Shown: piece by piece, positions 41,243 to 49,111 of the stretch | Numbering within the stretch: position 1 is the stretch's first letter | Layout of the letters: every line of letters begins with the position of its first letter | Assembly: GCA_030950085.1 (NCBI GenBank) | Contig: JAUZRW010000032.1 | Span: 1-55,229, forward strand | Origin: Anaerolineae bacterium | GTDB taxonomy: Bacteria; Chloroflexota; Anaerolineae; Aggregatilineales; Phototrophicaceae | Reading direction: 5' to 3' | Length of the DNA: 55,229 nucleotides | Program-made: the position numbers and the translations under genes | The notes under the pieces: model-generated | The model's database searches: none | What the model was told of the DNA's origin: nothing | What the model saw: the letters and a program-made list of their open reading frames with translations, nothing else

Positions 41243-42568
41243 TTAACGACCAAAGGGTAACCATGATGACCGTTTCTCTTGCGGTTGATCGTCATCAATA
41301 TCTAACTCTTCAATGCCCATTAAGGTCGCATATAAATGGTCAGATAATTGAGTCAGTTGCTTCATTGGGGACTTCGACATATCGCGGCTGGATGCAATCA
41401 CAGGTACCCCGTCATAAAATGCCTTGAGAATGAGCATTTCATCGACAATCGGAATAATACCCTCGACTGGGCGCTTCAAAAAATTCTGAATACGGTTGGG
41501 GGCGATAATGAGACCCTTCTGGTTTTTACTAGGGCTTTCCACTGCCCTATTGATAACCAATACTGTTTTTTCGGCATCGAACCCTGTCTGGTCAAACAAG
41601 TCCAGCACAAGTTTCGTATTCTTAATCGATTGCAGGGTGGGCAAGGTAATCAAGACAATCTTTGACGCTATCTCCAACAAGGAAGCGGTTACAGCATCAA
41701 TTGATTTGCTAAGATCCAGAATGATGAAATCATAATAACCAGCAACCTGCTGAATCACATTCGCTATTGATTCAGGTCGGATATCGCGTAATTCTGCGCC
41801 AAAATTGGGGCGTGGTGGTGCAGCAAGCACTTTAATACCGCTATCATGGGTTGCCAAGACACTATCAAAGTACTCATAATCCAAATCATTCTCATTTTCG
41901 GTGAGTTCAAAAACAGTCGTCTGTGGTTTGATTGCCAGTGTCGTTGCTACATCCCCATATTGCAGGTCACAGTCGATGAGCAGTGTTTTAGCTCCATCTT
42001 TCATCAAACCGGAAGCAAGGCTAGTTGCAATCATTGTCGAGCCAGAACCACCTTGAGGACTGTAAACAGCGATAACATGTCCAGCACGGTCTCCGCTAGT
42101 TGCTTTTTCTTCTTGGACAATTGCCTCGAAGGTTCCTACTTGGTCTTCTAATTGCTTCATCCTATCGCGGATGGGTTTGTATTGATCGTAAACTGTGCGA
42201 ATCGTGTTGTAAAGTTGATCCATATTAACCGGTTTGGGCAAGAAGAAACGTGCCCCAGCTAACATAGCTCGTTGCATATAATCCGCATCATCTTGTACCG
42301 ACATCATGATAACACCCGTAGTCGGCACAGATTTTGTGATATGACTAGCAGCCTCTAGCCCGTCCATATCCGGCATATTGATATCCATCATGACAATATC
42401 CGGCTTTTCTTTGATAGCGAGTTCGACCCCCTCGCGTCCATTACCAGCACTGCCAATGACCTTGAAATCAGCTTCAAAAGCCAGCATCTTTTTGATTGTT
42501 TCACGGGTTTCTACGATGTCATCCACTAAGATAATGCGGATTAAATCGCTTTCATTCGGTTTAGTCAT
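41243..42568 (-). CDS. cpaE: CpaE/TadZ-like protein with N-terminal response-regulator receiver domain
   Basis: 441 residues. Residues 10-130 are a complete receiver domain: IILVDDIVET (Asp16/Asp17), phospho-acceptor IVMMDINMPDMDG (Asp62), Ser90 and Lys112 in FFLPKP. A coiled linker leads to a MinD/ParA-like ATPase (about 163-400): VIAVYSPQGGSGSTMIATSL, LLIDCDLQYGDVATTL and FIILDLSKSIDAV. The P-loop lacks both the signature Lys (here Gln172) and the Walker Lys (here Ser177), as in some CpaE/TadZ proteins, so ATP hydrolysis is doubtful. It would position the Tad machine, with the receiver giving phospho-control. Between cpaB and tadA. Confidence 0.9.
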   Translation of the reverse strand: MTKPNESDLIRIILVDDIVETRETIKKMLAFEADFKVIGSAGNGREGVELAIKEKPDIVMMDINMPDMDGLEAASHITKSVPTTGVIMMSVQDDADYMQRAMLAGARFFLPKPVNMDQLYNTIRTVYDQYKPIRDRMKQLEDQVGTFEAIVQEEKATSGDRAGHVIAVYSPQGGSGSTMIATSLASGLMKDGAKTLLIDCDLQYGDVATTLAIKPQTTVFELTENENDLDYEYFDSVLATHDSGIKVLAAPPRPNFGAELRDIRPESIANVIQQVAGYYDFIILDLSKSIDAVTASLLEIASKIVLITLPTLQSIKNTKLVLDLFDQTGFDAEKTVLVINRAVESPSKNQKGLIIAPNRIQNFLKRPVEGIIPIVDEMLILKAFYDGVPVIASSRDMSKSPMKQLTQLSDHLYATLMGIEELDIDDDQPQEKRSSWLPFGR

Positions 42569-42588
42569 AATATCATCACCTAATTCAC

Positions 42589-43812
42589 TTATGGTTGTGC
42601 GTCCGCTTGAAGCGCAATTTCGTTGCCGAGTGATAATTGTCGAATACTACGGATAGCCGGCTCCACCGCAAAGCTAAAGCGATCAGGCACCTGAATACCG
42701 AAGTTGGTCATGATGTAATCCAATGTGACTGACTGTGTTTCTGGCAAACCAACAGCCCGTGCCGAGCGTAGGGCGAAAGTCATCGGCAAGCGTGCTTCTG
42801 CCATATAGGTCAAGATAACAGCATCTTGTGGTGTGACACCAAGCGTAATAATTTCTGGACGCGGTGGGCGTGGTGTGTCAGTAGGCGGTACATCCGCCCC
42901 ACCGGACGAGGAGTTTGAGTCAGATGGAGTTACCCTAGGAGTTGGTGTGGCTGCGGCTTGGAAAATACGACCATCAAGCGGAAATTCGCCAACCCAGATA
43001 ACGCGAGCGTCTTTGACGGTACGTTGTGTCACGAGACGGGGGCGTTGCTCTTCTTGTGGTATCTCAATGATTGGCAAGCCTAATGTTACACGACCTGTAT
43101 TAATTGGGATGACTTCAAATTGGTTACCTGTAACGACTGACCCTTGAGAAATCTGGTAATAAGGGACACAGAAATCGCCAGATAATTGAGCATCAGCACA
43201 GCCAGCAGGTGGTTCAACAACACTGAAATTTAACCACTGATTATCATTCGGGAGAATAGTTTGATAATCTTGGTCAACATCCACAAAGAGCATCGAAACT
43301 AGCACATCCACGGAGTCACCCGGTTGGAGGGCATAAGCCACACTGGTAATCACATCAATTGGTAGTGAAATAGCGACGCGCCCCGCTTCTAGGATTGCAG
43401 CAGCATCTGACCCAGATTCACTTAAGTCAAAGAGTCCTGTGACAACTTGTCGTGCTTGGATGAGTTGCTCACGCGAAATATCAGTCCGAGCGATGCGTCC
43501 AACAACTGTATTTAAGTCACTAAATGTCCCCTGCGGTAAGAAATCCAGTGGGAAGGCGACAACCTCAATCATATTCGGTTGAATTTCAACACCACGCGGA
43601 ATATCTTGTACAGCAACCACAACTTCTACGATTGGGATAGGAGTAGGTGTTGGTTCACGTGTTGCACTATCAACAACTCGGGTTGGTCGGGGTTGGCTGG
43701 TACTCTCGCCCCCAGAACCACTATCTGTACTGCCTTGTTGTGTGACGAAAAAAACCGCCGCCAAAATAATGACAATGATTAACACTACAATCAATATTAC
43801 CCGTGTTCTCAT
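42589..43812 (-). CDS. cpaB: Flp pilus assembly protein CpaB/RcpC
   Basis: 407 residues. A single N-terminal membrane helix (RVILIVVLIIVIILAAVFFV) and a Ser/Thr/Pro-rich linker lead to a SAF domain (VVVAVQDIPRGVEIQPNMIE, about 65-125) and the RcpC region (AISLPIDVITSVAYALQPGD then SVDVLVSM). A further linker (about 290-310) splits the C-terminal part (LTYMAEARLPMTFALRSAR). RcpC works at the outer side of the Tad complex; in diderms it meets the secretin, which is absent here. The ATG at 43812 is fixed by GGAGGG four bases upstream. First pilus gene, behind a likely promoter. Confidence 0.92.
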   Translation of the reverse strand: MRTRVILIVVLIIVIILAAVFFVTQQGSTDSGSGGESTSQPRPTRVVDSATREPTPTPIPIVEVVVAVQDIPRGVEIQPNMIEVVAFPLDFLPQGTFSDLNTVVGRIARTDISREQLIQARQVVTGLFDLSESGSDAAAILEAGRVAISLPIDVITSVAYALQPGDSVDVLVSMLFVDVDQDYQTILPNDNQWLNFSVVEPPAGCADAQLSGDFCVPYYQISQGSVVTGNQFEVIPINTGRVTLGLPIIEIPQEEQRPRLVTQRTVKDARVIWVGEFPLDGRIFQAAATPTPRVTPSDSNSSSGGADVPPTDTPRPPRPEIITLGVTPQDAVILTYMAEARLPMTFALRSARAVGLPETQSVTLDYIMTNFGIQVPDRFSFAVEPAIRSIRQLSLGNEIALQADAQP

Positions 43813-43836
43813 AAATCCCTCCAAATTACTGGAATC

Positions 43837-43851
43837 TGCGATTGTATCGCA
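43837..43851 (-). promoter_or_regulatory. Promoter with overlapping palindrome upstream of cpaB
   Basis: TGCGATTGTATCGCA is a perfect 6-3-6 inverted repeat 25 bases upstream of the cpaB ATG. On the minus strand it contains TACAAT (43846-43841), a good -10 hexamer, with TTGGTT about 18 bases further upstream as a weak -35. An operator over a promoter is a natural reading; the regulator could be the neighbouring LuxR-type protein, which is inference. Confidence 0.45.
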
Positions 43852-43989
43852 AGGTAATGAACAAAACCAATCAAAAGATAGTATAACGCAAGTTTGAAAA
43901 GTTGCCCCTAAGTCACTGAAGTATTCTTAGCATTCAGTGTATGACATCGCTACAAGATTTCAAACGGGCTTATCGTACTACTGCACCGA

Positions 43990-45072
43990 CTATTCGCCAG
44001 TTGGCAATTCCATTCGTATTATTGTGCCTTCGTTTTCATCCGAACGAACATCAAGTGTACCACTCACCAGTTCAAATTTACTCTTTAACATTCGCAAGGC
44101 TTGGACACGGGCATCGGTGTAATTATCTTCTTCGCCATCCTCAAACATCCCTTCGGCATCGAAACCACGCCCATTATCTTCTATAGAAATACGGATTTCA
44201 CTGGCAGCCATATCTAATTGCACATCAATTTCAGTGGGAGCAGCATAATCTCGTGCAAGCCCCATCACCTCTTGGATACCACGAAAAATCATTACTTCAC
44301 GATATTCTTCCAAGCGCCGTTCATCTCCAAAAATTTCGAGTTGAACGTCAATATCGCTTTTTTCTTTGTATGACTCTACATAGCGGCGAATAGTAGGGGC
44401 TGCGCCGAGGTCATTGAGCATCATCGGGCGCAAGTCAAAGATGAAATCACGGACTTTGCGGAAGGTTTTGCTGGCATTGCCTTTTAAGCTATCTAACTCT
44501 TCTCCAGCGCGATCCGGATACTTTGTAAAGAGTTTTTGCACAATTTCAGCTTGGAGAATGAAGTTCGTCAACGATTGTGCTGGTCCATCGTGCATAGCAC
44601 GCGCCAGTTTCTCACGCTCATCTTCTTGTGTCCGAATGATGCCCACAATATCAAGGCTGCCATTGCTACTACTCCCACTTGCATCAGCTATATCAGCCAT
44701 ATCAATGCCTTGCAAATGACCCACAATTTGTTGTAACAAGTCAATTTCTTCTTCCATCAAGTCGCGGCTTGATTCAAACTTTTCTTGCTGACCACGCATC
44801 GTTGCTAGGCGGAAGCGCACATCGAGAGCCTCTTCATATTTATCTCGGATATCCTCACGCGGTACTGTATCAAGATTCTCTTTAATACTCCGTAACTCTG
44901 TCGCAATATTGGAATAACGACTTTGTTCACGGTCTACTGATGATTTAACTGTTTCTACCTGATCAACTATTTCTCCCAAGCGTCGTTTGATATGCGTCAC
45001 CTTTTGGGTAATCAGGTCAATCATCTCATCTTTTGGGCTGGCACCAAAAATCTCGTCATTATTCAAAACCAT
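43990..45072 (-). CDS. DegS-like sensor histidine kinase, possibly degenerate
   Basis: 360 residues, soluble. A long N-terminal coiled coil (about 20-130) replaces a membrane sensor, as in DegS. The HisKA_3 helix is EDEREKLARAMHDGPAQSLT (His161). The ATP-binding domain keeps the G1 box SIEDNGRGFD, but the N-box reads QEVMGLARDYA (267-277) where relatives have Asn at about position 272. The G2 glycine loop (GLGL..M) is replaced by DARVQALRMLKSKFELVSG. Kinase activity is therefore uncertain. Next to the LuxR-type regulator and upstream of the tad genes, all on the minus strand. Confidence 0.82.
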   Translation of the reverse strand: MVLNNDEIFGASPKDEMIDLITQKVTHIKRRLGEIVDQVETVKSSVDREQSRYSNIATELRSIKENLDTVPREDIRDKYEEALDVRFRLATMRGQQEKFESSRDLMEEEIDLLQQIVGHLQGIDMADIADASGSSSNGSLDIVGIIRTQEDEREKLARAMHDGPAQSLTNFILQAEIVQKLFTKYPDRAGEELDSLKGNASKTFRKVRDFIFDLRPMMLNDLGAAPTIRRYVESYKEKSDIDVQLEIFGDERRLEEYREVMIFRGIQEVMGLARDYAAPTEIDVQLDMAASEIRISIEDNGRGFDAEGMFEDGEEDNYTDARVQALRMLKSKFELVSGTLDVRSDENEGTIIRMELPTGE

Positions 45073-45214
45073 GTCCTACATCTCCTATGGAAATTATGCT
45101 CTATCACAGATAAAAGTGCTGGGTTGTTGCACCCTTATCGAAGTAAAATAATCCCTTATGGATATAAAATCTCATTCAGTGACTGCTATAGGTTATAACA
45201 TTAAGCCCTCAAGA

Positions 45215-45931
45215 TTAGGGGCGCTCCTGATGCGAATTATCATCCATCCGCACCCATCCCCGACGGAGTGCTGTAACCGCCGCTTGTGTGCGGTCTTTGA
45301 CATTCAGTTTCTTCAAAATCGAAGTCATGTGATTCTTAACTGTCTGCTGGCTAATGCCAAGTTTGTTCGCAATTTCCTTATTTATCATGCCATAAACCAC
45401 ATGCTCAAGAATTTGCATTTCGCGTGGGCTGAGAGGAATATAATGTCCCTCAGCATCAATGATATAGGGTCCGGTTGAGGCTTCAATTTTTTGCCCTAAC
45501 CATTCCGTCATTTCGCTATGATTCATGCGTTTGTCATCCACAACATAGAAACCATCTGCCACATCTTGGATAATTTGTATTAATTTTTCAGCTTTGATAT
45601 CTTTACCACAATAAGCGGATGCACCGGCTCTCATGGCATGGAGAACTTGTTCTGTGTCGTGGTGAGCGGTCAAAATAATAAAGGCAACATCACTATAATC
45701 GGATTTCAATTGGCGAGCCACTTGTAACCCGTTCATACCGGGTAGATTGACATCCAATAGCACGACATCTGGTCTCAATTCTTTGACTTTTTCTAAGCCT
45801 GTTTCACCATCATCACTTGTACCCGTAATTTCAAGATTACCCATCAATTCCAATGCTTTTTCTAAGCCAGTACGAAAGAGCGGATGGTCGTCAATAATTA
45901 AAACTGTAATTCTATCAGAACCCGTTCTCAT
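45215..45931 (-). CDS. NarL/DegU-type response regulator
   Basis: 238 residues. Receiver: VLIIDDHPLFRTGLEKALEL (Asp14/Asp15), phospho-acceptor VVLLDVNLPGMNG (Asp60), Thr in FIILTAHHD, and Lys in AYCGKD. LuxR-type HTH at about 168-225: LSPREMQILEHVVYGMINKE, IANKLGISQQTVKNHMTSIL, KKLNVKDRTQ. Expected to be phosphorylated by the adjacent DegS-like kinase and to bind DNA as a dimer. The ATG at 45931 is chosen because GGAGG lies upstream at good spacing; the frame stays open eleven codons further. It heads the minus-strand block ending in hpf. Confidence 0.93.
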   Translation of the reverse strand: MRTGSDRITVLIIDDHPLFRTGLEKALELMGNLEITGTSDDGETGLEKVKELRPDVVLLDVNLPGMNGLQVARQLKSDYSDVAFIILTAHHDTEQVLHAMRAGASAYCGKDIKAEKLIQIIQDVADGFYVVDDKRMNHSEMTEWLGQKIEASTGPYIIDAEGHYIPLSPREMQILEHVVYGMINKEIANKLGISQQTVKNHMTSILKKLNVKDRTQAAVTALRRGWVRMDDNSHQERP

Positions 45932-46091
45932 CAAAAAACCTCCGTTTGGAAACCCCAGATTCATCTATGGGGATGAAAACGGAGCAGTAAGTTTGGGCTT
46001 TTGCCCATTGCTGACACAAATGAATAAGCATAAGATATGTCATTTCATACTAAATAGGTCACATCCCCGAATGGAACAGACTTTAGATTAC

Positions 46092-46193
46092 TCATGACTC
46101 TATCATACTTGCCAATCTCCAGCGTTCGCCTTCGAAAGTAAAGTCATTCTCGCCAAAGTTATCAGTGCGTACATTCCCAATACAGGCACTATC
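46092..46193 (-). pseudogene. Possible C-terminal gene fragment
   Basis: A minus-strand frame of 33 codons plus stop contains RTDNFGENDFTFEGERWRLA, which reads like the end of a real protein, but it is closed upstream by an in-frame TAG and has no start codon. It may be a decayed remnant; chance is not excluded at this length. Confidence 0.25.
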
Positions 46194-46519
46194 CTAGACC
46201 CTCAGACTACTTAATGTATAAGTTTACATATCAATACAACAAAATAGATGCTTTTTGGGTACTTGTGCAAAATTAGTATCAATCGAGCATGGTTTTTTAT
46301 TTCTTTTGACCATACGATGACACTACTTTTGAGTATATCACGAAATAACAAACACTGACAATGAGTTGAATGCTAGGTGATAGAAAAACTAACAGAATAC
46401 GATGGTTTTCCCATCACAAAATTCTAAGAATCTACCAATTCCTTACTGAGAAATGGAAAAAATAAAAATCTTATACTGATTTAAGAGATTTCAAACGATT
46501 TTGGGCTACAGTGGAATCG

Positions 46520-46546
46520 TTGAGGGGCAATACATAACAATATAAT
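46520..46546 (+). promoter_or_regulatory. Candidate promoter of the pgeF-yggS operon
   Basis: TTGAGG (46520-46525) and a perfect TATAAT (46541-46546) are separated by 15 bases, slightly short, 38 bases before the pgeF start at 46584. It is the best sigma-70-like site in this gap. Confidence 0.45.
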
Positions 46547-46583
46547 ACAGATTATGTTTGAAGTGCGTTAAGAAGGCAAATCT

Positions 46584-47360
46584 GTGAAACGGATTCAGCA
46601 AGATTCATTAGAATTTTATCAATCGGAGATGTGGACACAATTAAAACATGGGATTTTCACACGGAATGGGGGTGTCAGTCTATCCCCTTGGGCATCACTC
46701 AATACAGGGGGTACGGTTGGCGATGATGTTGCGGCAGTGAAGCGTAATCATGAACTGATGTATGAAGCATTAGATGTTGAGCAAAAAAATGCTTGTACCA
46801 CTTGGCAGGTGCATGGTGCTGATGTTGTGATTGCAAATGGGCCCGTCCAAAATCGAAAGTGGGTGGCACGCGCCGATGGTGTCATCACTAATCGCGTTGA
46901 TGTGCCGTTGGTCATGCGCTATGCCGATTGTGTTCCTCTGTTATTCCATGACCCGATACAAAAAGCGATTGGGCTTTCTCATGCTGGATGGCGTGGCACT
47001 GTACAAGGAATGGCATCTAATACTGTCTTGGCGTTGCAACAAGCCTATGGCAGCCGCCCACAAGATGTACAAGTCATCATTGGACCCAGCATTTCGCTTG
47101 AATGTTTCCAAGTGGGTGACGAAGTGCTTGCGGCTGTCGAAGATTACTTTGGCACATTGGACGGTCTCATGCAGCGTGACCCAAATGATGGAACAGCTTA
47201 TGTGGATTTGTGGGCAGCAAACAAATTGGATTTAGAGCGTGCTGGCGTTGAACAAATCGAAATTGCCAATATCTGTACTTACCAGAATACACACGATTTC
47301 TTCTCGCATCGGGCAGAAAAAGGTAAAACTGGGCGCTTTGGGGTGGTGATGAGTTTATGA
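46584..47360 (+). CDS. pgeF: Peptidoglycan editing factor/purine nucleoside phosphorylase-like (YfiH, laccase domain)
   Basis: 258 residues of the multicopper-oxidase-like YfiH (DUF152) family. TWQVHGADV, RYADCVPLLFHDP and IGLSHAGWRGTVQGMA hold the His/Cys zinc ligands, and FFSHRAEKGKTGRFGVVM ends the protein, all as expected. Family members cleave or edit purine nucleosides and misincorporated peptidoglycan stem residues. The start is the first ATG-like codon (GTG at 46584) after AAGGCAAAT. It overlaps yggS by four bases (ATGA), an arrangement often seen in Gram-positive division clusters. Confidence 0.93.
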   Translation: MKRIQQDSLEFYQSEMWTQLKHGIFTRNGGVSLSPWASLNTGGTVGDDVAAVKRNHELMYEALDVEQKNACTTWQVHGADVVIANGPVQNRKWVARADGVITNRVDVPLVMRYADCVPLLFHDPIQKAIGLSHAGWRGTVQGMASNTVLALQQAYGSRPQDVQVIIGPSISLECFQVGDEVLAAVEDYFGTLDGLMQRDPNDGTAYVDLWAANKLDLERAGVEQIEIANICTYQNTHDFFSHRAEKGKTGRFGVVMSL

Positions 47361-48088
47361 CTGTTATTGACATAAAAGCTAATCTTGACGCTGTTCAAGA
47401 AAGGATTGCAACCGCCTGTGCGCGTGCTAATCGCAATCCTGACGAGGTTACACTGGTTGCTGTCAGCAAAAAGAAACCGATTGAAGCAATTGTGGCAGCC
47501 AATCTGTGTGGGATGCGACATTTTGGCGAGAATCGCGTAGAAGAGGCTATGGAAAAGATTCCGGTGGTCAATGAACAAGTTGATGAAAAACCTGTCTGGC
47601 ATATGATAGGACACATTCAGAGTCGCAAGGCAAAGTTAGTCGAACCACTTTTTGATGTGGTACACTCTATTGACACCCTAAAAATTGCGGAGAAGTTATC
47701 ACAACTAGCAAGTGAATCACAGCGAACATTGCCCGTTTTACTAGAAGTCAATATCTCTGGTGAAGCGGCAAAATATGGTTTTGAAGCATCAGACTGGAAA
47801 AACAAGCCGGCAATCAAAGCCAATTTCTGGGATACTGTGGCAAAGTTACAGCAATTGCCGTATCTTGACATTCGTGGGCTGATGACAATGGCTCCCTTTT
47901 ATGATGATATGGAGCGCACTCGTCCGATTTTCGCGGATTTAGCCGAACTACGGGAACATTTACAGTCTGGTTTTCATGTTGCTTTACCTGATTTAAGTAT
48001 GGGCATGACTAACGATTTTCCCATAGCGATTGAAGAAGGTGCTACAATACTTCGTATCGGGCGTGCTATTTTTGGTGAACGCGCCTAA
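47357..48088 (+). CDS. yggS: PLP homeostasis protein YggS/PROSC
   Basis: 243 residues, single-domain TIM barrel like alanine racemase's N-terminus. VTLVAVSKKKPIEAI holds the PLP-binding Lys. FGENRVEEAMEK, WHMIGHIQSRKAK, LEVNISGEAAKYGF, IRGLMTMAP and LSMGMTNDFPIAIEEGATIL then RIGRAIFG are all typical. It binds and balances pyridoxal phosphate in the cytoplasm. The ATGA overlap couples it to pgeF. yggT and yggU follow, as in many bacteria. Confidence 0.96.
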   Translation: MTVIDIKANLDAVQERIATACARANRNPDEVTLVAVSKKKPIEAIVAANLCGMRHFGENRVEEAMEKIPVVNEQVDEKPVWHMIGHIQSRKAKLVEPLFDVVHSIDTLKIAEKLSQLASESQRTLPVLLEVNISGEAAKYGFEASDWKNKPAIKANFWDTVAKLQQLPYLDIRGLMTMAPFYDDMERTRPIFADLAELREHLQSGFHVALPDLSMGMTNDFPIAIEEGATILRIGRAIFGERA

Positions 48089-48102
48089 TCTAAGTTGGAT
48101 TT

Positions 48103-48197
48103 TAGCTTTAGGACTTACGCAGTTGACTGTTATTTTCGGGCGCAGCACGCTGTCGCCCCTACGATTTCTAGCTTGAAGTGCGTAACGCCTAAGCTTA
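48103..48197. mobile_element. MITE-like element with nested hairpin repeat
   Basis: Ends are imperfect inverted repeats: AGGACTTACGCA (48110-48121) against TGCGTAACGCCT (48179-48190), 10 of 12 matching, extended outward by AGCTTTA/TAAGCTTA. A GTAGGG-family hairpin (48138-48162) sits inside. No open frame. It lies between yggS and yggT. TTACGCAGTT also occurs alone near 19.75 kb. Confidence 0.45.
48138..48162 (-). repeat. Hairpin repeat (GTAGGG family)
   Basis: GGGCGCAGCACGCTGTCGCCCCTAC on the plus strand; nearly the same as the copy within the glycosyltransferase gene at 9491-9515 when inverted. Confidence 0.6.
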
Positions 48198-48254
48198 TTA
48201 ATTTCGATAACACATTAAATTCGTAACGTTAGACAACATTTAGGAGGTTGTCAT

Positions 48255-48509
48255 ATGATTATCGTACAAATGCTACTGTTCGCATTGCAAATCTATAGCT
48301 TCATCGTCTTGGCGCGTGTCTTGCTGACATGGTTGCCCAATCTCGATTATGAAAATCCGATTGTGCGCTTTCTCTATCAGGCTACTGAACCTGTTTTGAA
48401 GCCTATCCGCGATGCTTTGCCGCCGATGCAGGGCATGGATTTGAGTCCGCTAGTCGTTTTTGTAGGGATTTTTATCCTACAGCGCGTTCTCGGTTCGCTC
48501 TTCTTTTAA
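48255..48509 (+). CDS. yggT: YggT-family membrane protein
   Basis: 84 residues: two hydrophobic helices flank the conserved segment LTWLPNLDYENPIVRFLYQA and TEPVLKPIRDALPPMQGMD, with LSPLVVFVGIFILQRVL at the end. These match the YggT/YlmG family found with yggS. In other bacteria and chloroplasts the family is linked to membrane protein assembly and division. AGGAGG stands seven bases before the ATG, fixing the start. Confidence 0.95.
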   Translation: MIIVQMLLFALQIYSFIVLARVLLTWLPNLDYENPIVRFLYQATEPVLKPIRDALPPMQGMDLSPLVVFVGIFILQRVLGSLFF

Positions 48510-48568
48510 GTTGCCGCAAGTTAGCCGACATGCTACTATTAGTGGGCATTTCAACGTTTTGGCAAAAT

Positions 48569-48637
48569 GGGTTTAGCACGCTAAGCCCCTACGGTAATTA
48601 AGGTATTATGAGCGTAGGGGCAAGATGTATCTTGCCC
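48569..48637. repeat. Two hairpin repeats in opposite orientation
   Basis: GGGTTTAGCACGCTAAGCCCCTAC (48569-48592) and GTAGGGGCAAGATGTATCTTGCCC (48614-48637) are two GTAGGG-family hairpins arranged tail to tail with 21 bases between, in the gap between yggT and yggU. Confidence 0.6.
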
Positions 48638-48795
48638 AATTGAGAATGTGCCACTTTTCTGAAATGCACTCAAATAGAGAATTATGGGGATGGTCTTCGC
48701 GCCATTCCTCTTTTCGATATATACTAAAGATAGATTCGTCCGCACTGACGCACAATGCGTTAGTTATACTTAAACGACGGCAAAGGAATTCGATA

Positions 48796-49107
48796 ATGAA
48801 CGAGCGTAAATTTGAAATTACCGATGCGCGAGGTGGTGCAGCGGTGGGTATTCGTGTTGTGACTAAAGCAGCAGCGACAGAACTTGTCGGCAAAAATGAT
48901 GATGGCACGCTAAAAGTACGCCTACAAGCATCTCCGGCAAGCGACCCAGCAGCTAATGCCGAACTGATTGAGTTTATCGCGGCACAATTAGGTGTCGAAA
49001 AAGAGAAAATCGAAGTTGTAGCGGGGGCAAATAGCCGCGACAAGATTTTGAGCATTGAAGGACTTTCAACTCAAGAAGTTGAGGAAAGACTCCTGCCGCT
49101 AGTTTAA
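48796..49107 (+). CDS. yggU: DUF167 family protein YggU
   Basis: 103 residues. IRVVTKAAATELVGKNDDGT, LKVRLQASPASDPAANAELI and VEVVAGANSRDKIL-type text (EVVAGANSRDKILSIEG) match the DUF167 family (YggU), a small alpha/beta protein of unknown function that travels with yggS and yggT. The start is the ATG of MNERKF, nine bases after AAAGGA; an open extension to 48625 crosses repeat sequence and is rejected. Confidence 0.9.
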   Translation: MNERKFEITDARGGAAVGIRVVTKAAATELVGKNDDGTLKVRLQASPASDPAANAELIEFIAAQLGVEKEKIEVVAGANSRDKILSIEGLSTQEVEERLLPLV

Positions 49108-49111
49108 GGGG

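Larger units (their letters stand above)
45932..46583. other. Large AT-rich intergenic region between divergent operons
   Basis: 652 bases with no complete gene. It holds the 5' regions of the response-regulator operon (minus) and of the pgeF operon (plus). A short hairpin GGGCTTTTGCCC lies near 45996. A 34-codon minus-strand open fragment at 46092-46193 looks protein-like (see below). From about 46200 to 46560 the sequence is AT-rich with nothing recognisable but a promoter near 46541. Confidence 0.55.

Noticed and set aside
45932-46583. Riboswitch or tRNA in the large intergenic gap
   Set aside because: No cloverleaf or known aptamer core could be found by eye on either strand.
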